A DNA stretch of 64,000 bases from contig NZ_CP085990.1 of the NCBI RefSeq assembly GCF_020736705.1, positions 434,001 through 498,000 of the forward strand, written 5' to 3'. The translations under genes and the position numbers were made by a program. A model generated the notes under the pieces. It searched no databases. It was given only the letters and a program-made list of their open reading frames with translations, and was not told the origin of the DNA. Below, in pieces: positions 57,231 through 64,000 of this stretch (positions are counted from its first letter, which is position 1; each line of letters begins with the position of its first letter). Origin of the DNA: Psychrobacter sanguinis. Its GTDB lineage: Bacteria; Pseudomonadota; Gammaproteobacteria; Pseudomonadales; Moraxellaceae.

Positions 57231-59561
57231 TTAGGCAGAGACCGCCTCCTCAATCCGTTGTAGCTCAACTGTCACCGACTTATAAGAAGGAATATGTGAG
57301 GTAGGCGCATGACTGTCTAAATCCATTAAGTTATTACACTCTGGATAGTAGCCTGCCACTGCGTTTGAGGCAATATCCATTTTGGTGAGTACCAATGGGC
57401 CTAATTTACGGGTTTTACCTTGGCTGTCTTTGCGCATAACAACAATCTTATCGTTTTCCTGCCACCCCATTCGGCTCATTTCATCGGGATGCATAAACAA
57501 TACATCACGGCGTTTGGTTTGACGATAGCGATCTTCATGACCAAAAATAGTGGTATTAAACTGATCATGGCTGCGCACGCTAGTAAATTGCCAAATCGCT
57601 TGATTAGATCCTGAGGCTTTGTGCTCGGCTTGCTGTTCATGAACAGCTTCTATAGCATCCGACTTAGACTGCATCTCTTGCGCCACATAAGTGATAGGAT
57701 ACTGCGGCACTTCAAATTGTGCTTTGCCACTTTCAGTATGCCATTGACGATGACGGGCAGGATGATATAAATGAAAACCGCGCTTATTGTCACGAATACG
57801 CACATTAAAGTTCTCAAAACCCTCAATAGTCTGTGCGATATAGTCGCGTACTAGATCATAATCCTCACTCATTGCCTGCCAATCTAAGCGACTATCTTCA
57901 CCAAACAACTCAGTAGCAATTCCCGCTACAATTTGTGCTTCAGATTTAAGAAAATCGCTAATCGGCTTTAGCCTGCCTTGGGTTTTAACAATCTGGCAAA
58001 TAGAGTCTTCTATCGTCGCAAATTGATTGCCTTTGCTAGTGACTAAGCGCTCAGTACGACTTAGGCAAGGTAGAATGATATTATTCTCACCGGGATGAAG
58101 CATGGTTTCATTAAGTTTGGTCGCCACAAAGACGTTGAGTTCATTGTTAGTAAGGGCCTGTTGAATGGCTTGACTGTCGGGGGCAGCAACTGAGTAGTTA
58201 CCTCCCATTGCCATAAAAGCTTTTATTTTGCCTTGCTGCATGGCTTTAGCCCCTTTAACCCCATCATAACCAGGCTGTTGCGGCATAGGGCGCTTAAAGA
58301 AACTTTGTAAGCTGTCGAGCAATGATTGAGCAGGACGTTCGTGAATGCCCATAGTACGGTCACCCTGTACATTAGAGTGCCCACGTACCGGCGATGCCCC
58401 TGCCCCTTCTATGCCTATCATACCCATCAATAGGAGCAAGTTAGTAATCATAGCAACATTATCTTCACCTTGCACATGCTGGGTAATGCCCATGCCCCAA
58501 GTACAGATAGTAGCTGGACTGTCCGCAACCAGACGCGCTAAGTTGATAATATCGGCTTGTTTAATGCCACAGCCCTTTTCGATGTCTGTCCAACTTTGCT
58601 CAGATACCCAGCGGCTAAATTGCTCAAAACCTGAGGTATGTTCTGCAATGAAATCTTGATTTAATTTGTCATTTTCAATAAGCCATTTGGCCAAACCCGT
58701 CAATAAAGCAGCGTCACCGCCTATTTGGATTTGAATGACCTCATCCACCATATCATCACTAGAGCCGGCCACCATATGAGTGACTTTCTGCGGATTTCTA
58801 AACTTACGCAGTCCCTGCTCGCGCATAGGATTTATTGAAATAATGCGGCAGCCTTGCTGATGCGCATGCGCCAGCATCTCTAGCATACGAGGGTGATTGG
58901 GGGCTGGATTTTGTCCAAACATCAGTATCAGCTTGGCTTGTTCAAAGTCTTCCAGTACCACTGATGCCTTACCAACGCCAAGCTGCTTAGCCAACATGAC
59001 TGAGGTCGGCTCATGACACATGTTTGAGCAGTCTGGTAAATTATTAGTCCCAAACAACCGCACAAATAACTGATACATAAAGGCCGGCTCATTAGTAACA
59101 CGGCCTGATGTATAAAACAGTGCCTCGTCCGGAGAGTCTAAATTCTGTAGCTTCTCAGCAATACGCTTGAAAGCCGTTTCCCAAGCAATAGGGAGATATT
59201 TATCTTGAGACGCATCATATTGCATCGGCTGTGCTAAACGACCAGCATGCTCTAGCTCATAGCCTGACCAATTTTGTAATTCTGTAACAGAATGCTTGGA
59301 AAAAAACTCTGCATCGGCACAGACATCCATGGTTTCACTGGCTAAGACTTTGATACCTGTTTCACAGACATCAATCGCTTTATGGGTTTTATGATCAGGC
59401 CACGCGCAACCTGGGCAATCAAAGCCCCATTCAGGTTGGTTACTGCCTAATACACTTCTACTACCGCGTAAAAAAGCTTTGTAATCCATAAGGACACGAG
59501 AAGAGTCTATTAGAGCGGACCAACCCGCAGCGGGATGGTTATAAACCGGTATCTTGCGCAT
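57231..59561 (-). CDS. FdhF/YdeP-family molybdopterin oxidoreductase
   Basis: This is a molybdopterin guanine dinucleotide enzyme of the YdeP family, related to formate dehydrogenases; the true substrate is unknown. The ATG at 59561 is chosen because GAGG lies 6 nt upstream; a GTG 39 nt earlier and an ATG at 59573 are less supported. The roughly 776-residue protein has DCPGCAWPDHK near the N-terminus (only two Cys, so no standard four-Cys iron-sulfur motif), PDCSNMCHEPTS, the MGD-binding MFGQNPAPNHPRM, GMGITQHVQGE and the C-terminal DPBB domain (GYYPECNNLMD). fdhD follows. Confidence 0.88.
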   Translation of the reverse strand: MRKIPVYNHPAAGWSALIDSSRVLMDYKAFLRGSRSVLGSNQPEWGFDCPGCAWPDHKTHKAIDVCETGIKVLASETMDVCADAEFFSKHSVTELQNWSGYELEHAGRLAQPMQYDASQDKYLPIAWETAFKRIAEKLQNLDSPDEALFYTSGRVTNEPAFMYQLFVRLFGTNNLPDCSNMCHEPTSVMLAKQLGVGKASVVLEDFEQAKLILMFGQNPAPNHPRMLEMLAHAHQQGCRIISINPMREQGLRKFRNPQKVTHMVAGSSDDMVDEVIQIQIGGDAALLTGLAKWLIENDKLNQDFIAEHTSGFEQFSRWVSEQSWTDIEKGCGIKQADIINLARLVADSPATICTWGMGITQHVQGEDNVAMITNLLLLMGMIGIEGAGASPVRGHSNVQGDRTMGIHERPAQSLLDSLQSFFKRPMPQQPGYDGVKGAKAMQQGKIKAFMAMGGNYSVAAPDSQAIQQALTNNELNVFVATKLNETMLHPGENNIILPCLSRTERLVTSKGNQFATIEDSICQIVKTQGRLKPISDFLKSEAQIVAGIATELFGEDSRLDWQAMSEDYDLVRDYIAQTIEGFENFNVRIRDNKRGFHLYHPARHRQWHTESGKAQFEVPQYPITYVAQEMQSKSDAIEAVHEQQAEHKASGSNQAIWQFTSVRSHDQFNTTIFGHEDRYRQTKRRDVLFMHPDEMSRMGWQENDKIVVMRKDSQGKTRKLGPLVLTKMDIASNAVAGYYPECNNLMDLDSHAPTSHIPSYKSVTVELQRIEEAVSA

Positions 59562-59989
59562 GGTAGACCTCATTTTATAATTATCAACTGAAGGGCACAC
59601 ATTCTAATAATTTGAAGCTACAATCTAATCAAGAGAATGTTCACTTTTACTAAAGTTTAAGGGGTAAACAGAGAGTTATGGGTAAGAAAGATTATTAACC
59701 TAACCATAAGTATATAATCATAAAGTATAGGTCATATCTGTGTGTACTGTCACTGATGTTAGCAATTCACATACATTAAGATAAACAGAAAGATATTTAA
59801 TAAATGGTAAGGATTTAGCGGTTAAATTTACTAATAAAAACCGAGCTAAGAATCAAAAATAGTAAAACAAGAAAAATCAAAGATACTAGCGAGAAGACAG
59901 TCTCTAAAAAGGCCTGAAAATGAGTCTTAAAAATAGCTGCCGAAAATAACTGCCAAAAAGAAAATAAAGAACAGAATAAAAAGTACAGA
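59562..59989. other. AT-rich spacer with no supported gene
   Basis: This gap lies between the YdeP-type gene start and the cold-shock terminator. It is purine-rich near 59830-59990 and shows no gene that I can support. Confidence 0.5.
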
Positions 59990-60017
59990 CCAAAAAAAAC
60001 GAGCCATAGGCTCGTTT
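59990..60017 (-). terminator. Terminator after the cold-shock gene
   Basis: AAACGAGCC pairs with GGCTCGTTT, with a T run next on the minus strand, 60 nt past the stop codon. Confidence 0.9.
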
Positions 60018-60076
60018 CTTTGATTCATTTAAAGTAATGTTTTTAAATTATCATTACTCTAAATTATCTTAGCTAA

Positions 60077-60286
60077 TTAGATAGCTGTGATACCGTGGGC
60101 TTGTGGGCCTTTAGCACCTTGAGTTACTGTGAACTCAACTTCTTGGCCTTCCGCTAAGGTTTTGAAACCTGAGCTTGCGATTTCGCTGTAATGAGCAAAA
60201 ACGTCTGGACCTGATTCTGGAGCAATGAAACCAAAACCTTTAGCTTCGTTAAACCACTTTACTGTACCTTTGATAGTATCTGACAT
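60077..60286 (-). CDS. Cold-shock protein (CspA family)
   Basis: This is a single-stranded nucleic-acid chaperone. The ATG at 60286 is preferred because AGGA lies 8 nt upstream; the ATG 6 nt earlier overlaps the ribosome site. The 69-residue OB-fold protein has RNP1 [11 protein letters not shown]2 DVFAHYSE and the [10 protein letters not shown] core. Its leader runs through a long AT-rich spacer. Which of the several paralogues it corresponds to cannot be told. Confidence 0.95.
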   Translation of the reverse strand: MSDTIKGTVKWFNEAKGFGFIAPESGPDVFAHYSEIASSGFKTLAEGQEVEFTVTQGAKGPQAHGITAI

Positions 60287-60573
60287 ATTCATCTTCCTAA
60301 TTTTAAAACATAATGACCAATTTGGTCGGGTAACGCTTTGAGCAACTACGGTAAATCTTAAAACGGAGGATTAATGCTAATACTACGAGGTAATGATTTG
60401 CTGCGGGCTTCTCTCAAGCAGATGTGCATTATAGGACCCTATTTACTCTTTGGCAAGCTTTATTTTAAAATAACTTAAAATAAAACCAATTATTTTTAAA
60501 ATATTTTAAACTTACAGTACCGACGTCTTGATATCATTGGCCTAACCTATTCTTATTGTTAAGAGTGTAAAAT

Positions 60574-60600
60574 AAAAAAGACAGGCTTTCGCCTGCCTTA
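60574..60600 (-). terminator. Terminator after accA
   Basis: On the minus strand AAGGCAGGC pairs with GCCTGTCTT around a GAAA loop and ends in T6, about 25 nt past the accA stop codon. The remaining spacer 60287-60573 shows no gene. Confidence 0.92.
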
Positions 60601-60623
60601 AATTTACGGAAAGATTAATTAAT

Positions 60624-61436
60624 TTAGGACTCAACGATATTGAGACTTAACGTTGAATCAAAGCTTCTTAAACGCTGGTAACGTTGCTCGACCAAGTCAG
60701 TTACTTCTATCTGTTTAAGTTCCTCTAGTTGCCCAATCAATAACTGTTGCAGATTATCCATTACCGGTTTGGCATCGATATGAGCCCCTTCCCCTTCCTC
60801 AATAACGGCGTCAATTAAACCCAATTGATACAGATTGCTAGAATTCAATTTTAACGCCTCAGAAGCTTCAGGCGCTTTCTCAGCAGTTTTCCATAAGATA
60901 GAGGCACAGCCTTCAGGCGAAATCACTGAATAAATACTGTGCTGCAGCATATTAATTTTATCGCCGACGCCGATAGCCAATGCCCCACCAGACCCACCTT
61001 CCCCAATAATAGTAACAATAATCGGAGTTTTGAGACTGCTAAAAGTTGCAATACTCTCTGCAATGGCTTGAGCTTGGCCCCGCTCTTCGGCATCCACCCC
61101 AGGGTAAGCGCCTTGGGTATCAATAAAGGTCAATACTGGCAACTTAAAACGCTCAGCCAGTTTTACCAAACGAATGGCTTTACGATAGCCTTCTGGATAC
61201 GCCATTCCAAAGTTATGAGCAATGCGCTCACGGGTACTACGGCCTCGGTGCTGACCAATTACCATCACTGGCTGATTGTTAAACCGTGCCAAACCACCGA
61301 TTACCGCTCGATCATCACCAAACACACGGTCACCGTGGAGCTCATCAAACTCAGTGAACAATTGCCCCACATAATCTAAAAATAAAGGGCGTTTAGGGTG
61401 TCTTGCTAAGCCAACGCTATCCCAAACTGCGCTCAT
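60624..61436 (-). CDS. accA: Acetyl-CoA carboxylase carboxyltransferase subunit alpha
   Basis: AccA, with AccD, transfers carboxyl from carboxybiotin to acetyl-CoA, making malonyl-CoA for fatty acid synthesis. The 270-residue protein covers the carboxyltransferase fold: [47 protein letters not shown], the oxyanion region [36 protein letters not shown] and [13 protein letters not shown]. About 50 N-terminal residues present in E. coli AccA (319) are absent. AAGGA precedes the ATG at 61436, so the short form looks real. It is alone on its transcript apart from a terminator. Confidence 0.95.
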   Translation of the reverse strand: MSAVWDSVGLARHPKRPLFLDYVGQLFTEFDELHGDRVFGDDRAVIGGLARFNNQPVMVIGQHRGRSTRERIAHNFGMAYPEGYRKAIRLVKLAERFKLPVLTFIDTQGAYPGVDAEERGQAQAIAESIATFSSLKTPIIVTIIGEGGSGGALAIGVGDKINMLQHSIYSVISPEGCASILWKTAEKAPEASEALKLNSSNLYQLGLIDAVIEEGEGAHIDAKPVMDNLQQLLIGQLEELKQIEVTDLVEQRYQRLRSFDSTLSLNIVES

Positions 61437-61519
61437 GATAGGTCCTTAAAATATTATTATAGTACTGCTTATTTGTTGAATTGAATTGTTTTATTAACTG
61501 ACAGTCGATCAAGCAACGT

Positions 61520-63043
61520 TTATTGTTCCGTTGAATGGCTAATCACCGTCAGCTCCACACCCCATTTCTTAAATTGATCTATATCATCTTCCAGATCAAA
61601 AACAAGCAAGGCATATTCTTCAAATTCTGGATCCACAATAACTTGCCAATGGTCTTCATCGATAATATGCAGTTGTAAATCACTCTTATCATGATCATTG
61701 CGGCTGCGATGAACCAATACCGCTAAGCGTAGCAATAGGCACAAGTACACCAAGGTTCTACCGCCAATATCTTGCACTTGTTCCAACATTTCCGTCTTTA
61801 ACTTGCGACGGTGGTTGCGAGCCAACTGTGACATGCGTATTTGATCGACTTGAGAGAAGCCTGGAATGTCTGAGAATTCCAACAAGTAAGCACTGTGATG
61901 ATGGTAGCCACTGTGACTAATGGCCAGACCAATTTCATGCAGATAAGCGGTGCGACGCAGCAAGTCATTGTCCTCATTACTCAGACCCAATGCCTCTTGG
62001 GTCTGCTCAAAAAGACGCTCACAGCTTCTAACCACGCGTTTTGCTTGACGCTTGTCTACTGAATAACGCTCAACTAAGGCATGAACACTACGGTCACGGA
62101 CGTCTTCTCTGGCAAATCTGCCAAGCATATCGTACATCACCCCTTCTCTTAACGCGCCGTCTGAATAGGTCATGGTATCAATACCCAACACTTTCATAGC
62201 GGCTAACAATACCGCCACTCCTGCCGGGAAAACAGCTTTACGGTGCTCTTTTACCCCTTCTAAATCAATATCTTCAACACGGCCGATTTTGATTAGCAGC
62301 TTTTGTAGGTTTTTAACCCCTTCGTAAGTAATACGCTCTTGGTCATCTGCCCAACCTTTGGAGACCAATACATTACGCACCGCTTTAATAGTACCACTAG
62401 AGCCCACCACGCTAGTCCAACCAGTTTTTTGATAAGTGGTACTGATACGTAAAATCTCTTTACGGGCATCTGAAATAGCATCGTTGAATGCACTTTCAGT
62501 GATGTCTCCTGATTGGAAAAACCACTGCGTATAGGCCACACAGCCCATTTGCAAACTTTCAGTCAATAAGGGATCAAACTCTTGACCAATAATGAATTCA
62601 GTAGAGCCGCCACCGATATCGATTACCAATCTTTTATCACTACTGGCATTGGTGTGTGATACCCCCAAATAAATCAGACGGGCTTCTTCACGACCTGCAA
62701 TAATCTCAATTGGTTTGGGCAGAATTTCATTGGCTCGTCTAATAAAATCTTCTGCGTTTTTGGCTTGGCGCAAAGCGTTGGTCGCCACAATACGTAATCT
62801 GTCGGCAGATACTGAGTCGAGTCGACCCATGAAACGTGCCAAGCAATCTAAGCCTCGCTGTTGAGCCTCTTCACTGAGGTATTTATTTTCATCTAGACCT
62901 GCAGCCAACTGAACCTTTTCAGACATAGAGGCCACTTTTCGAACCTCACCATGATCCAATCGGGCAATAGCTAGGTGAAAGCTGTTTGAGCCAATGTCAA
63001 TGGCTGCCATAAGTTCGTTATTTGCTAGAAAATTATTCGGCAT
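61520..63043 (-). CDS. ppx: Exopolyphosphatase, Ppx/GppA family
   Basis: This enzyme cleaves terminal phosphate from long polyphosphate chains or pppGpp. The 507-residue protein has the ASKHA start MAAIDIGSNSFHLAIA, VIDIGGGSTEFI, GCVAYTQWFF, VGSSGTIKAV, SDGALREGVMYDML, and a C-terminal HD-like helical half (TAYLHEIGLAISHSGYHHHSAYLLE). Length and the HD-like half favour Ppx over the shorter paralogues. The ATG at 63043 has no clear ribosome site. The IS605-type element ends about 100 nt upstream. Confidence 0.92.
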   Translation of the reverse strand: MPNNFLANNELMAAIDIGSNSFHLAIARLDHGEVRKVASMSEKVQLAAGLDENKYLSEEAQQRGLDCLARFMGRLDSVSADRLRIVATNALRQAKNAEDFIRRANEILPKPIEIIAGREEARLIYLGVSHTNASSDKRLVIDIGGGSTEFIIGQEFDPLLTESLQMGCVAYTQWFFQSGDITESAFNDAISDARKEILRISTTYQKTGWTSVVGSSGTIKAVRNVLVSKGWADDQERITYEGVKNLQKLLIKIGRVEDIDLEGVKEHRKAVFPAGVAVLLAAMKVLGIDTMTYSDGALREGVMYDMLGRFAREDVRDRSVHALVERYSVDKRQAKRVVRSCERLFEQTQEALGLSNEDNDLLRRTAYLHEIGLAISHSGYHHHSAYLLEFSDIPGFSQVDQIRMSQLARNHRRKLKTEMLEQVQDIGGRTLVYLCLLLRLAVLVHRSRNDHDKSDLQLHIIDEDHWQVIVDPEFEEYALLVFDLEDDIDQFKKWGVELTVISHSTEQ

Positions 63044-63089
63044 AAGCGACTGTCTTACCTTAAATTAATGCAAGGATGAAAAGATCATT

Positions 63090-63139
63090 AAGTATCGAGT
63101 GTTGTTAATTGTTGATTTTTGCTAAGTATCGAACGTTAT
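63090..63139. repeat. Near-duplicated segment at the end of the IS605-type element
   Basis: TAAGTATCGA followed by a similar tail occurs at about 63090 and again at about 63123, 33 nt apart (AGTATCGAGTGTTGTTA versus AGTATCGAACGTTATTGA). The second copy abuts the right-end structure of the mobile element. Confidence 0.7.
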
Positions 63140-63262
63140 TGACATACTCCCACCACCAAACCTAACGGTTATGGTGGGGGAATCTTTGCGACCCATAACA
63201 ACCTAAGTTGTTACCTTTCGCCATGCCACCTACACTAATAGGTATAGGCATGGAGGAACTCT
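63140..63262 (-). ncRNA. Candidate omega RNA / right-end structure of the IS605-type element
   Basis: Downstream of the tnpB stop, the minus strand can form three hairpins in a row: CCATGCC/GGCATGG with inner ACCTA/TAGGT (63221-63253), TAACAAC/GTTGTTA with loop CTAA (63196-63213), and CCCACCA/TGGTGGG with inner AACC/GGTT (63149-63178), ending in GGGAGTATGTCAAT. TnpB guides of this family derive from the 3' part of tnpB and the right end. The identification is by layout and by the similarity of the terminal sequence to known right ends. The transcript's 5' limit is not defined. Confidence 0.55.
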
Positions 63263-64000
63263 TTACACAGTAGCACGTCCTGCTACATCAGCTAACGCCT
63301 GAGAGCGTATATTGCTTGCTGCATTGGTATCACGGTCATGCTGTGTTTGACAGCTAGGACACGTCCAATTTCTGACTGACAACGGCAGAGTATCTAATTT
63401 GTGATGACAATGCGAACAAATTTTACTACTAGCAAAGAACCGATTTACCTTTAGGATATTCTTACCATACCAATTCGCCTTGTAAGTAAGCAGGGTAACA
63501 AACTGCCCCCAACCCACGTCATTAATCGCTTTGGCAAGTTTTCGGTTCTTTACCATGTTTTTCACACCTAAATCTTCTATCGCATAGCTTGTCGCTTGGT
63601 TTTCACAGATAAGGCTATGCGTGATTTTGTGATGTAAGTCTAATCGAGCGTTGCGTACTTTTTCATGAATACAAGCAACAGCTAATTTTTGTTTTTGATA
63701 GTTCTTACTGGTCTTTTGTTTACGAGCAAAGATTTTTTGCTGTATAGCAAGTCGTTTACTGGCTTTGGCTAAATGCTTTGGGTTATCAAATTTGCTACCA
63801 TCTGATAGATTGAGTAAGTGACTAATACCTAAGTCAATGCCAACCGTTAATCTAGGTTCAATGGTCGTAGGCGTTGGCAATATATCAGCATTATCAACCA
63901 GTACGCTTGCATAGTATTTGCCTGTGGCGGTTTTACTAATAGTAACGGTTTTGATATTACCAACAAATTCACGGCTAAATACGGTTTTGATGCCTTTTAT
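63263..64000 (-). CDS. tnpB: RNA-guided endonuclease TnpB (IS200/IS605 family), partial
   Basis: TnpB is a transposon-encoded RNA-guided nuclease. The reading frame is open to the right edge of the window, so the N-terminus lies outside. The visible 245 or so residues contain the RuvC-like catalytic Asp in VGIDLGISHLL, the Glu in YAIEDLGVKNM, the zinc finger CSHCHHKL with CPSCQTQHDRD, and the last Asp in DRDTNAASNI. All RuvC residues are therefore intact. An adjacent structured segment downstream could be its guide RNA. No tnpA is visible in the window. The frame is not interrupted. Confidence 0.93.
   Translation of the reverse strand: MKGIKTVFSREFVGNIKTVTISKTATGKYYASVLVDNADILPTPTTIEPRLTVGIDLGISHLLNLSDGSKFDNPKHLAKASKRLAIQQKIFARKQKTSKNYQKQKLAVACIHEKVRNARLDLHHKITHSLICENQATSYAIEDLGVKNMVKNRKLAKAINDVGWGQFVTLLTYKANWYGKNILKVNRFFASSKICSHCHHKLDTLPLSVRNWTCPSCQTQHDRDTNAASNIRSQALADVAGRATV

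Overview
The window looks like chromosomal DNA from a psychrotolerant gammaproteobacterium of the family Moraxellaceae, most likely Psychrobacter. The evidence is moderate-to-low GC coding DNA with very AT-rich spacers, a 270-residue AccA, extended RecO, LepB and Era proteins, the complete lepA-lepB-rnc-era-recO-pdxJ block, and an lptM-lysA-dapF-xerC block. The genus is inferred from protein character and gene order; no search was run.

Layout. 1-5.1 kb: mscL, typA, an OmpA-family porin and an orphan type IV pilin-like gene. 5.3-12.7 kb: a minus-strand block lepA, lepB, rnc, era, recO, pdxJ (translation factor, signal peptidase, RNA processing and ribosome maturation, recombination, vitamin B6). 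13.0-13.7 kb: tRNA-Met and the RNase P RNA gene. 13.9-24.2 kb: envelope and transport genes (MliC-like lysozyme inhibitor, DUF2799 lipoprotein, nhaA, a TauE/SafE permease, a dicarboxylate/amino-acid symporter, metR, fluC/crcB, tsaD, a c-type cytochrome and a low-complexity lipoprotein). 24.7-33.2 kb: rpsU, yqeY, a BepA-like protease, a TusA-like protein, rpoH, a DUF423 protein, thiS, hpf and rpoN, so two alternative sigma factors and a ribosome hibernation factor sit close together. 33.7-38.7 kb: a nitrilase-family amidase, then the xerC-dapF-lysA-lptM block. 39.1-44.2 kb: ackA-pta (acetyl-phosphate metabolism), nadD and rsfS. 44.3-50.9 kb: a ten-repeat Sel1 protein, coaX, an IS630-family element with a broken or frameshifted transposase, an Old Yellow Enzyme gene, a hemerythrin-like gene and an intact IS4-family element. 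51-63 kb: an RDD protein, tRNA-Arg and tRNA-Ser, yggT-proC, tilS, fdhD with a YdeP-type molybdopterin oxidoreductase, a cold-shock gene, accA and ppx. 63.1-64 kb: the 3' part of an IS200/IS605-type tnpB with a structured downstream segment resembling an omega RNA; the gene runs off the right edge.

Most of the window is ordinary housekeeping sequence. Three mobile elements are resolved here, two with both ends and target duplications. The less ordinary features are: a terminator-like hairpin directly in front of ackA; an IS630 transposase split at an eight-A run; an IS4 insertion just upstream of the hemerythrin gene; a TetR-like dyad in the Old Yellow Enzyme promoter region; the TnpB and candidate omega RNA at the right edge; and short degenerate tandem repeats (7-26 nt units) in many spacers. 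I found no CRISPR array, prophage, toxin-antitoxin pair or clear defence operon, and nothing that I can call a wholly new system.
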